Assembly: GCA_020062605.1 (NCBI GenBank)
Contig: JAGUWA010000014.1
Span: forward strand, 1-32,475
Direction: 5' to 3'
Length of the DNA: 32,475 bases
Origin: Parvibaculum sp.
GTDB lineage: Bacteria > Pseudomonadota > Alphaproteobacteria > Parvibaculales > Parvibaculaceae
Shown here: one piece after another, positions 1-7,081 of the stretch
Layout of the letters: each line of letters begins with the position of its first letter
Numbering within the stretch: the first letter of the stretch is position 1
Program-made: the position numbers and the translations under genes
Notes under the pieces: generated by a model
The model's input: only the letters and a program-made list of their open reading frames with translations
What the model was told of the DNA's origin: nothing
Database searches by the model: none

Positions 1-1
1 G

Positions 2-223
2 GATGGCGGGGATTGCGTCGCCCCCAGCGCGGCGAGCGCCTATCGCGCCGAATATCCGCTCGCCCGCTTCGTCTATCTGCGCGGCGGGAAAAGCGAAGCG
101 GGCAGGGCCTTCCTCGACTACGTGCTCTCGCAAGCCGGTCAGCGCGATGCGGTCATCGCGGGCTTCTACTCCCTGCCTTACGTTTTCGCGGTCGAGGAGC
201 GCGGAAAGCTCGGTCTCGACTGA
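2..223 (+). CDS. pstS: Phosphate ABC transporter substrate-binding protein, C-terminal fragment
   Basis: The open frame enters from the left edge and ends at TGA 221-223, leaving 73 residues. The visible part has the C-terminal pattern of PstS-type periplasmic phosphate-binding proteins: a YPLARFVYL segment, then FLDYVLSQAGQ, then GFYSLP. In this family that end packs on the second lobe of the bilobed binding protein that delivers phosphate to PstCAB. The N-terminus, signal peptide and ligand residues lie outside the window, so the family call rests on these blocks only. The convergent phosphate-type porin with a Pho box supports a phosphate-acquisition locus. No pstC or pstA follows, so this may be a stand-alone copy. 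Confidence 0.6.
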   Translation, partial: DGGDCVAPSAASAYRAEYPLARFVYLRGGKSEAGRAFLDYVLSQAGQRDAVIAGFYSLPYVFAVEERGKLGLD

Positions 224-361
224 CCTCCTCCTTTATCCCCGCTGTTACCCATGGGCATCGGTCGCGGGCGGCGCTGTGGTTTTCGTGCCGTTGCATTCTT
301 GCCGTTGTATTTCTGCAGGCACTCATGCAACGCCGCCACAGCGGGGACAAGCCGTGCCTGT

Positions 362-390
362 TTGACGGTTCGGTGACATTCCGGTGACAG
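362..390 (-). promoter_or_regulatory. Pho-box-like array, three repeats
   Basis: Read on the minus strand there are three heptamers, CTGTCAC, ATGTCAC and CCGTCAA, at 384-390, 373-379 and 362-368. Their starts are exactly 11 bp apart, the spacing of PhoB repeats. The array is bracketed by a perfect 10-bp inverted repeat, CGGGGACAAG 342-351 and CTTGTCCCCG 400-409. It points away from the porin and no protein gene lies in its path. Confidence 0.4.
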
Positions 391-484
391 CGGCGTGCAC
401 TTGTCCCCGTTTCGCGTCGTCGCGGGCAAAAGAAAACCCCCGGCGATTTCTCCGCCCCCCGCGCGGGGGACGCGCAAAAGAAAA

Positions 485-510
485 CCCCCGGTGGATTTCT
501 CCACCGGGGG
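485..510 (-). terminator. Rho-independent terminator of the porin gene
   Basis: A perfect 10-bp stem (CCCCCGGTGG 485-494, CCACCGGGGG 501-510) with a 6-nt loop is followed, in the minus direction, by TTTTCTTTT. It lies 44 bp past the porin stop. A near copy of the same motif sits at about 426-456. Confidence 0.8.
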
Positions 511-553
511 CTCCCGCTTGACTGATCTGCGAGGATCGGATCGAGCGTAATTT

Positions 554-1945
554 TTAGAACGTGAACTGCGTGCGCAGCGCGATCGCGTCGTGACCGAAAT
601 TCGGGTTGGCCACGTTCGCACGATCTTCGACGTCCACGTTCAGGTAGTTGAGCATGAAGCGGACGTTCTTGTTCGGATACCAGTTCAGGCCCACCGTGAT
701 GATGTCCTGCTCGCCGCCCTGATCGCCAATGGCAAGGCCACTGTCGTTGAGGTCGGCCTGGCTGTAGCGCGCCGCAATTTCCCACGCGCCCATGCCGCCG
801 CCGGCAAGGAACGGATTGTCGGGGCTCACGCCGGAATAGGCAGCCTTGCTCATGCTGTACTTGTAGGACTCGCCGGTGAGGATCCACGAAGCCTGCAGAT
901 ACCAGGCATCGAAATCGGCATCGGGCGAACCGGCAAGGCCGTCAACGGTGTAGATGTAGTATTCGCCCTGAGCGCGGAACGGGCCGTAGTTGAAGGCGAG
1001 TTCCGGACCATAGGCGAGCGCGCTGTCGGCGGCGAACGAGGACGTGTCGATCATGCGGGTGGGATCGACGCGCAGTTCCGGACGATCGCGGAAGCGGATC
1101 GTGTCGCCCGGCAGGTTCGCGGCGTAGGTGCCCGACAGGCCGAAGTGGAAGTTCGGGCCTTCCTTTGGCGAGGTCGCGAAGGCGACGCGGCCAAGGACGT
1201 TCGACCGGTCGCCGTCGGTCAGGCTGCTGCCGCCAGTGTCCGGTCCAACCGAGCCCATCGTGTAGTAGGCCGCGGCGAAGAAGTTGTCGGTATTGCCCGC
1301 ACCGCCGACTGCCATGCGGCCGTCACCGGCGCCGATGCCGGTCATCAGGTTCGCGGCCGTCGCGCGTTCGATGAAGGTGATGTCGTTCGACGAGGTCGAG
1401 TCGTCGAGCGTGAGCTTCGGCTGGATCGCGCCGATGCTGAGCTTCACGCCGTCGATGCCCTTGTAGTGCAGAGCGGCTTCATAGATCACGCCGTTCTGTT
1501 CGTCGCCCGAGTCGCCGAAGTTGAAATAGAGGTCGTAGGCGAAGTCCTTCATCAGCGTGCCGCTGGCACCGAAAATGGCGCGGCGGAAGTTGATGTTGTT
1601 GTCGAGGCCGCCGAAGTTGGCGACGCTGTTGTCGTCCTGGTCGTAATAGCCCCAGTCGAGATGGGCGCGGCCGGAAAGTTCGAAGGTGAAGTTGCCGTCG
1701 GCCGACTTGAAGGAGGGGCGGCCGTTCTTCAGGCCGACAATGACATCGCTCTTGCGTTCTTCAAGCGACTTGATCGCGTTGCCATGCTGAATTTCGACAT
1801 CGTCGACTTTCCGCTGGAGGGCTTCGATCTGCGCCTTGAGGGCGTCGAGTTCAGCCTGGGTGTTGCTGGCGGCAAAAGCAGGTGCCGCAAGGAAGGCGGC
1901 AGCGCCGATCGCCGTGCCGGCCAGCAGAATGTTTCTCAACGTCAT
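554..1945 (-). CDS. Phosphate-selective-type outer-membrane porin (OprP/OprO-like)
   Basis: This is a 463-residue outer-membrane protein. Residues 1-26 form a signal peptide ending AFA-A. A short coiled coil at about 29-65 (heptad-like LDALKAQIEALQRKVDD) is the trimerisation element seen at the N-terminus of porin O/P proteins. The rest is beta-barrel sequence rich in Gly, Asn and aromatic residues, and it ends in ...TQFTF, the terminal Phe recognised by the Bam machinery. Length and layout fit the porin O/P family, which passes phosphate or polyphosphate. Anion selectivity is inferred from the family and from the Pho box about 100 bp upstream. ATG 1945 is chosen because GGAGA lies just upstream and the signal peptide begins there. 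The gene is monocistronic, with its terminator at 485-510. Confidence 0.85.
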   Translation of the reverse strand: MTLRNILLAGTAIGAAAFLAAPAFAASNTQAELDALKAQIEALQRKVDDVEIQHGNAIKSLEERKSDVIVGLKNGRPSFKSADGNFTFELSGRAHLDWGYYDQDDNSVANFGGLDNNINFRRAIFGASGTLMKDFAYDLYFNFGDSGDEQNGVIYEAALHYKGIDGVKLSIGAIQPKLTLDDSTSSNDITFIERATAANLMTGIGAGDGRMAVGGAGNTDNFFAAAYYTMGSVGPDTGGSSLTDGDRSNVLGRVAFATSPKEGPNFHFGLSGTYAANLPGDTIRFRDRPELRVDPTRMIDTSSFAADSALAYGPELAFNYGPFRAQGEYYIYTVDGLAGSPDADFDAWYLQASWILTGESYKYSMSKAAYSGVSPDNPFLAGGGMGAWEIAARYSQADLNDSGLAIGDQGGEQDIITVGLNWYPNKNVRFMLNYLNVDVEDRANVANPNFGHDAIALRTQFTF

Positions 1946-2045
1946 TTGACGTCTCCGTGTTCTATGGATGAGCTTCTGTTGCAGGATCGGCAGCCGCGGC
2001 GAAGACCGCGAACACCCCCCATGGCGTCGCTCGTAACAGAGCCAT

Positions 2046-2085
2046 GTGACGGTTCGTATTCACTTTTATGACAGTGAAATGACGG
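2046..2085 (-). promoter_or_regulatory. Pho box array upstream of the porin
   Basis: On the minus strand CCGTCAT (2079-2085) and CTGTCAT (2068-2074) lie 11 bp apart, giving a canonical 18-bp Pho box. A weaker unit, GTGAATA (2057-2063), and CCGTCAC (2046-2052) continue the same 11-bp phase. This predicts PhoB activation of the porin under phosphate limitation. Confidence 0.75.
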
Positions 2086-2261
2086 CCCCCAAGTGTGGCC
2101 GCAGCGCACCTGCATCTACTTTGGCAGAACGGCGGGGGCCATAACGAGAGGCTATAAAAAACACATTGATTTCAATGGGATAGCCTAAACGACCGGGCCT
2201 CGGCAATAAAGACACAGCGGCCGGAAATTCGCTCGGCACACTGTGGCTTGTGCCGAACGCA

Positions 2262-2294
2262 AAAGCGGCGGGGCCTTGCGAGCCCCGCCGCTTT
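2262..2294 (-). terminator. Terminator of the TonB receptor gene
   Basis: A perfect 13-bp stem (AAAGCGGCGGGGC 2262-2274, GCCCCGCCGCTTT 2282-2294) with a 7-nt loop lies 20 bp past the receptor stop. The T tract in the minus direction is short (CTTTTG). Confidence 0.7.
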
Positions 2295-2314
2295 CGTCTC
2301 TCGAAGTGGAGAGG

Positions 2315-4594
2315 TCAGAAGGTGAAGCGCACCCCTCCGAGGATCGTTCGGGGCTTGCCCGGCCTCGCCCCCGCCGGGTCGAAGGAGACGAGATAGACTT
2401 CGTCCGTGACGTTTTCGACGATCGCCATCAGGCTCACGCCCGGCACGACGTCCAGCTCGGCGGAGAGGTCGACGACGACGCGCTCATCGATCCGCTGGTT
2501 CGCTGGAATGGCCCCCTGGCCTGCGACGGCCCGCGCTTCGTCAACATAGTTGGCGATCACATTCGTCCGCCAGGTCTCGCCCTCGAGACCCGCCGTCAGG
2601 GTCAACTGGTGTTCCGGCACATAGGGCAGCTTGTCGCCCGCCGTGACGTTGCCCCAGGGGCCGAAGCCGCTGTTGAAGCTCGTTTTGAACTCGGCGTCCG
2701 TATAGGTGTAGATCGCCGCAAGCGGCACGGAAAGCTTCGTGCCGAGGCTCTTGCCGGCGTCGTATCCGGCAGTGAACTCCAACCCCTTCACATCCACTTC
2801 GCCGCCGTCGAACTGCGCACCGATGGTGCAGCCTCCGCCCGTCGAGGCGGTGCAGGTGCCGAGCAGGTTCGAATAGTCGTTGAAGAAACCGATCGCCTCG
2901 AGCGACAGGTCGCCCGCCCCGTAGCGGAAGCCCGCCTCGTAATTGACGGAGCGCTCGGCGTCCGAGGTCGAGCCGGGGCCCGGCGCTGCAAAGCCGCGAT
3001 GAACGCCGCCGACAAGCTGCCATTCGTCCGTCAGATGATAGACAGCGCCGATGCCGGGAATGAGAACGTCGACCGAGTTCTCCGCAACGGTCGTCGGGCC
3101 GGTCCGGCTGGGATCGGCCGTGCTCCAGCGGGTCTGGCGCAGACGGATCGTCTCGTAACGAAGGCCCGGCGTTACCGTCAGCCGGTCCCAGTCGATCGTG
3201 TCCTGAACGAAAAACGCCCAGGCCTTGGCGTCGCCGACGCGATTGTCCTGACTGCCCGCCGCGCCCGCCGAGGAGAGCGTCATCTGCCCGCCGGCCATCG
3301 TGTAGATGTCGTCGTTCTGGAACCGGTCTTCTTCGTCTTCATGGTAGCGCACCGAGAACTCGAGATAATGCGCGAGATCCCCTGTGACGAATGCCGATCC
3401 GAGGACGGACTGGATGCCGGCCGAATAGTATTCGCGATTGTTGTTGCGGACGCGGATCTCGCCGGCGGCTCCTTGCAGAACGGCATATTCGGCGGCATTC
3501 GTGACGGGATCCGAAACGATACTGGAAATGCTTGTCCATGAAGGCGCGCCGGTGAGCCTTGCGTCGTTGATCTTGTACCAGGCGCGGCTCGTGTCGTTGT
3601 AGTAGAGCGTCGTCGTGAGGTTCAGATCGTTGGAAAAATCGACGCGGTGTGAGGCCTGTAGCGTCAGGTGATCGACATTCATTTCGTCGACCTGGCTGGC
3701 GGCGTAGCGGCGATAGGGTGTCGCGTTGAAATCGGCGAGCGTCAGTCCGAGATAGGTTTCATCCGAGACTTCGTCCGAGCGTTGCACCTTGAATTCGAAG
3801 GACTGACGCAGGCCCGATTCAGCGGTGCTTCGGAAGGCGAGCTTCGCCAGATAGTCCTGGATGCGGTAGCCGGTATCGCCGCCGCCGTCGAGCTCCTTGA
3901 ACCCGTCCGTCCTGTCCTGCAGCGTTTCGACGAGAATGCCGACGTCCCACGCATCCGACATCGGCATCCATCCGCCGGCATAGCCATGGACGCGAAGAGT
4001 GCTGTCTTCGCCGCCGAGAGCCGTCATCGACCCGGACAGCCTGCCATCTTCATTGTCGGGAATGGACGTCGAGAAGAGATTGATCGCGCCGGCGACGGTC
4101 GAAGGTCCGTACTTGATCGCGGCCGGGCCCTTGACGACTTCGATCGCCTCCATGCGGCCCATGGACGGGAAGTAATAGGCAGCGGGCGCGGCATAGGGCG
4201 CAGGTGCGATCAGCACGCCATCTTCCATGATGACGATCTTGTTGTTGCGGTCGCTGCCGGACCCGCGAATACCGATATTGGGCCTGAGGCCGTAACCGTC
4301 TTCTTCCTGAAGCTGAACGCCGGGCACGAGGCGCAGGGTGCGGTTGATGTCGGTATAGGAGAATTTCTCGATTTCCTCCTGACCGATGAAGGTCGCCGAT
4401 CCGCCAACCTCGCCGACATCCCCTGCCGTGCCCGTCACGGTCAGGCCTTCGAGAATGTGCAGCTTCGCTTTCGCGGTTTCCTGCTGCGCGGAATCTGCGC
4501 TGCTGCCCTGTGCATAGGCGGGAAGAGCCCACAGAAGCGCCGCAATAACAGGTGCGGCTGATTGGCGGAAATACCGGGTGTAGTGAAAAGACAT
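2315..4594 (-). CDS. TonB-dependent siderophore receptor, FecA-like
   Basis: This is a 759-residue outer-membrane receptor. A signal peptide of about 28 residues ends at AYA-Q. The plug domain follows, with blocks typical of the FecA group: EDGYGLRPNIGIRG, then MEDGVLIAPAPYAAPAAYY, then KGPAAIKYGPSTVAGAIN. The C-terminal 22-strand barrel ends in GGVRFTF. There is no extra N-terminal signalling (STN) domain and no sigma/anti-sigma pair nearby, so transcriptional signalling like that of E. coli FecA is not expected. ATG 4594 is preferred over one 14 codons upstream because AAGGGGG lies 7 nt before it and the signal peptide then begins correctly. A Fur-type box at 4661-4675 predicts iron repression. 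The ligand is unknown; ferric citrate or another ferric chelate is plausible from similarity alone. Confidence 0.85.
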   Translation of the reverse strand: MSFHYTRYFRQSAAPVIAALLWALPAYAQGSSADSAQQETAKAKLHILEGLTVTGTAGDVGEVGGSATFIGQEEIEKFSYTDINRTLRLVPGVQLQEEDGYGLRPNIGIRGSGSDRNNKIVIMEDGVLIAPAPYAAPAAYYFPSMGRMEAIEVVKGPAAIKYGPSTVAGAINLFSTSIPDNEDGRLSGSMTALGGEDSTLRVHGYAGGWMPMSDAWDVGILVETLQDRTDGFKELDGGGDTGYRIQDYLAKLAFRSTAESGLRQSFEFKVQRSDEVSDETYLGLTLADFNATPYRRYAASQVDEMNVDHLTLQASHRVDFSNDLNLTTTLYYNDTSRAWYKINDARLTGAPSWTSISSIVSDPVTNAAEYAVLQGAAGEIRVRNNNREYYSAGIQSVLGSAFVTGDLAHYLEFSVRYHEDEEDRFQNDDIYTMAGGQMTLSSAGAAGSQDNRVGDAKAWAFFVQDTIDWDRLTVTPGLRYETIRLRQTRWSTADPSRTGPTTVAENSVDVLIPGIGAVYHLTDEWQLVGGVHRGFAAPGPGSTSDAERSVNYEAGFRYGAGDLSLEAIGFFNDYSNLLGTCTASTGGGCTIGAQFDGGEVDVKGLEFTAGYDAGKSLGTKLSVPLAAIYTYTDAEFKTSFNSGFGPWGNVTAGDKLPYVPEHQLTLTAGLEGETWRTNVIANYVDEARAVAGQGAIPANQRIDERVVVDLSAELDVVPGVSLMAIVENVTDEVYLVSFDPAGARPGKPRTILGGVRFTF

Positions 4595-4660
4595 GCATCC
4601 CCCTTGTCTGGCGCAACGGCGCGCGGGGGCTGTCATACAAACTTCAAAAAAGTCTGTAAA

Positions 4661-4675
4661 TGATATTGCTTCTCA
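4661..4675 (-). promoter_or_regulatory. Fur-type box upstream of the TonB receptor
   Basis: The minus strand reads TGAGAAGCAATATCA, which matches the 7-1-7 Fur model (TGATAAT-N-ATTATCA) at 11 of 14 positions. It is centred about 74 bp upstream of the receptor start, in an AT-rich stretch. Confidence 0.55.
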
Positions 4676-4713
4676 TTTTTGTTATCAGAAACGAAGATTT
4701 TACTAGGCCAAGG

Positions 4714-5943
4714 TCAATTTTCGCCCGCAATCTTCGTAACCACGACGGAGCTTGCTTCGAGGGTCCGGTGAACAGGGCATTTGCCTGCGATTTCGGCCAA
4801 TTTTCCGGATAGCGAGGGAGCGATATCGCCCGCGATCCGGATGGTTCTTTCGAAGCGGTCAACATAGCCGTCGCGCCCCTCCGCACATTCGGCGCAGTCA
4901 CGGGCATGCACCCTTTTGTGGTCTACCGTGACGGAGATGGCGCCAAGTTCGAGCTCCTTGCGGTCGGCATACATGCGCAGCGTCATGGAGGTACAGGCAC
5001 CGAGCGCGATGGACAGGAAATCGTAGGGTGTCGGCCCGGAGTTGAGGCCGCCCTGTGCCTCGGGCTCATCGGCCGTCAGCCTGTGCGGACCAACGGTCAC
5101 GCGCTGCTGGAATTTTCCAAGCCCCGTCTCCGAAACGGTCACGACGTCGTTCGCTCGCTCGTCCCGCGCCGCCGCCTCGCGTCCGATATAGCGGCCGGCC
5201 CATGCGGCAAGGACTTCCGCCACATAGAGCGCATCGCGCCGCTGCGTCAGGAGGTGATCCGCATCGTCAAGCGAGACAAAACTCTTGGGATGCTTTGCGG
5301 CGTCAAAAATCCTTCCGGCATTCTCGATGCCGACGACTTCGTCGCGTGGCGCGTGGAATATGAGGAGAGGTTTTCCGAGACCGCTTATACGTTCGCCCAG
5401 ATCGTGCTCATCGAGGTCGTCGATGAACTGTTTCCGGATTTGAAAGCGCCGCCCGGCAAGCTCCACCTCCGCCTCACCGTCCTCTTCGATCCGAGTGAGA
5501 TCGGCCTGAAAGCTTCGCACGACGTGCCGGGCATCTGCCGGCGCGCCGATTGTCGCGACGGCCCTGGCCTCCGGAATCTCGCTTGCTGCAGCGAGGATCG
5601 CGGCACCCCCGAGGCTGTGCCCGATGAGGATCTTCGGCGCCTCGAGATTCTGGCGCATGAACTCGACAGCGCGCAGGAGGTCGGCAACGTTCGATGTGAA
5701 ATTGGTATTGGCGAACTCGCCGCCGCTCATACCGAGGCCGGTGAAATCGAACCGGAGTACGCCGATGCCAAGGTCGGCAAGTGCACCTGAAATTCGGGCC
5801 GCGGCGAAAACGTCTTTCGAACAGGTGAAACAATGCGCGAAGACCGCATAGGCTCGCACGGGTGCTGCCGGCAGGTCGAGGAGGGCGGCAAGTTCGTCGC
5901 CTTGAGCGCCGGTGAAAGTAACCCTTCTCGAGCGAGCCGACAT
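4714..5943 (-). CDS. Bifunctional alpha/beta hydrolase - OsmC family protein
   Basis: This is a 409-residue two-domain protein. Residues 1-255 are an alpha/beta hydrolase with nucleophile elbow GHSLGG (Ser110), a candidate acid at Asp201 (APRDEVV) and His230 (DDADH). Residues 265-409 are an OsmC/Ohr-type domain with the two redox cysteines Cys317 (GACTSM) and Cys389 (GKCPVH), which in this family reduce organic or fatty-acid hydroperoxides through a thiol cycle. This fusion is a known architecture. The hydrolase substrate cannot be read from the sequence. There is no signal peptide, so it is cytosolic. A strong AGGAGG lies 6 nt before ATG 5943. It lies 119 bp upstream of the TonB receptor on the same strand, but the Fur box between them suggests separate transcription. 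Confidence 0.88.
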   Translation of the reverse strand: MSARSRRVTFTGAQGDELAALLDLPAAPVRAYAVFAHCFTCSKDVFAAARISGALADLGIGVLRFDFTGLGMSGGEFANTNFTSNVADLLRAVEFMRQNLEAPKILIGHSLGGAAILAAASEIPEARAVATIGAPADARHVVRSFQADLTRIEEDGEAEVELAGRRFQIRKQFIDDLDEHDLGERISGLGKPLLIFHAPRDEVVGIENAGRIFDAAKHPKSFVSLDDADHLLTQRRDALYVAEVLAAWAGRYIGREAAARDERANDVVTVSETGLGKFQQRVTVGPHRLTADEPEAQGGLNSGPTPYDFLSIALGACTSMTLRMYADRKELELGAISVTVDHKRVHARDCAECAEGRDGYVDRFERTIRIAGDIAPSLSGKLAEIAGKCPVHRTLEASSVVVTKIAGEN

Positions 5944-6349
5944 GAAGTGCCTCCTGAAAATCGTTTCTTCCCTTGGTGAAGCCTATCGCAAAGAGAGAAC
6001 GGGAATTTGCCAAAACGGCGTTGACGGCCGGTTTGGGGCGAATTTGGCGTCAACACAGCGGAAATATGACGGCGGAACGTCGTGCTTCGCGGGGCGTTTT
6101 CTTTTGGCGGCCGCGCCGCCTGACTCGTGGCGGTCGCTGCGGCGGGCTGCTTACCCCCAGCAGCTACACCACGTCCCGGGACACAACCCCTATCTCACGG
6201 CAAAGAGCATGCTGCGCAGGATCGAAGCGTTGAAGCGGGAAATGCCGGAGATGGCGGAACGTTTGGAACGTTCCCTGCGCGATCTTGCAAGCGGCGGCAC
6301 CCGCAACTAACGCGGCCGGACCAGGACGCACAAAAACAAGTTCAAAGGA
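5944..6349. other. Intergenic region, mostly unassigned
   Basis: This is about 400 bp between two minus-strand genes. The left part holds the ribosome-binding site and promoter region of the hydrolase-OsmC gene. A possible very small plus-strand frame lies at 6209-6310. No repeat or terminator stood out. Confidence 0.4.
6209..6310 (+). CDS. Possible small helical protein
   Basis: A 33-residue frame starts at ATG 6209 and ends with TAA. Its composition is coding-like: an amphipathic helix rich in Arg, Glu, Met and Leu (KREMPEMAERLERSL). The same frame is open further upstream and reads PGHNPYLTAKS, so a longer form with an alternative start such as TTG 6104 is possible. No clear ribosome-binding site was found and the family is not recognised. 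It may be a remnant. Confidence 0.25.
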   Translation: MLRRIEALKREMPEMAERLERSLRDLASGGTRN

Positions 6350-6802
6350 TCAGAGCGCGTTGCTGCGCGCCGGCGGCGCTTCCGGAAAGATCGGATAGGT
6401 CCCCTTGTAGTTTGCGAGCGGACGATACCCGCCCTCGGTCCGATCTTCCGTAATGTCGAGGTTCGCGCCCCCATCTTCTCGCGCCCGGCTAACGACACCT
6501 GCGGTGACGTCCCGAATGCCGGTTGCCAGCCGGATCAGAAGTTCCCGCCCCGCCCGGCAGGCAAGCGGCTCGCGCTCGCAGAAACCGGCCGCATCGCGTG
6601 CCGCATGCGACACCACGATCTGTGCATTGGTGAAGGTCGAGAGGTCTGGCGTCACGTCGGGCTCGGGAGGTGCCGGGTCTTGCGCGTAGGTCGTGGGCAT
6701 GAAACCGGGTCCTGTCATGGCCGGTTCGGCCGGTTCCACGAGCTTGATTGCGTGGCCGACAAGGGCCAGCACCACCAGCGATTTGACTGCAAACTTGATC
6801 AT
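6350..6802 (-). CDS. DUF5330-like exported or membrane-anchored protein
   Basis: This is a 150-residue protein with a hydrophobic N-terminus (about residues 4-20, KFAVKSLVVLALVGHAIKLV) that acts as a signal or anchor. A Pro-rich linker follows, then a short conserved core, FCEREPLACRAGREL, with two cysteines seven residues apart. That core resembles DUF5330, a family of unknown function found mainly in Hyphomicrobiales. The C-terminal tail is low in predicted structure. The two cysteines may form a disulfide in the periplasm. The gene stands alone. A small dyad (TGACCTC with GAGGTTA) lies just upstream of its ATG. Confidence 0.6.
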   Translation of the reverse strand: MIKFAVKSLVVLALVGHAIKLVEPAEPAMTGPGFMPTTYAQDPAPPEPDVTPDLSTFTNAQIVVSHAARDAAGFCEREPLACRAGRELLIRLATGIRDVTAGVVSRAREDGGANLDITEDRTEGGYRPLANYKGTYPIFPEAPPARSNAL

Positions 6803-7081
6803 GCCTGACCTCGCAAAATGAGGTTAGGCGGATCGTATCACTTTTCAACAGGTTGAACCGCCCCGGGATTGCCGGAGGCTGGTTGATGTGAGTCACGCCA
6901 CCCTGGCGAACTCACTGGATTGCGCATAGTAGCGCGCCCCGTCTCTCCGATGGAGGCGGGGGAAGGGCCCGCGTTGCCGGGCGAAGGACAGGTCTATGAT
7001 CCCGATTTCGCCGATATTCTGCTCAATGTCGATTCCGTGGGCGATCACGTCGTCAAGCACGGCCTGATGAGGCAACGCGGC

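Larger units (their letters stand above)
224..553. other. Intergenic region with foldable sequence and Pho-like repeats
   Basis: This gap lies between the convergent pstS tail and porin. It holds nested inverted repeats: GCTGTGG 273-279 with CCACAGC 336-342, enclosing GTTGCAT 290-296 with ATGCAAC 325-331. CCCCGCTGT 237-245 can alternatively pair with ACAGCGGGG 338-346. To the right is a Pho-box-like array (362-390) and then two terminator-like repeats (426-510). No convincing coding frame was seen. A small structured RNA read leftwards from the Pho-like array is possible but is inference only. Confidence 0.5.
1946..2314. other. Intergenic region between TonB receptor and porin
   Basis: This 369-bp gap carries the Pho box array (2046-2085), the leader of the porin gene and, at its right end, two hairpins downstream of the TonB receptor: TCGGCACA 2233-2240 with TGTGCCGA 2249-2256, and the strong stem at 2262-2294. 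No coding frame of its own is supported. Confidence 0.6.

Noticed and set aside
590..2071. A 493-codon plus-strand frame opposite the porin
   Set aside because: It is a mirror frame of a confident beta-barrel gene with repetitive Val/Ala/Glu composition and no domain; its start region overlaps the porin terminator side.
2243..3541. A 432-codon plus-strand frame opposite the TonB receptor
   Set aside because: Antisense shadow; it begins inside the receptor terminator hairpins.
6920..7081. N-terminal extension of the receiver-DUF1302 frame
   Set aside because: The frame is open, but it contains a CCCCG...CGGGG hairpin (6937-6961) and lacks a ribosome-binding site; the receiver fold begins at ATG 7082.
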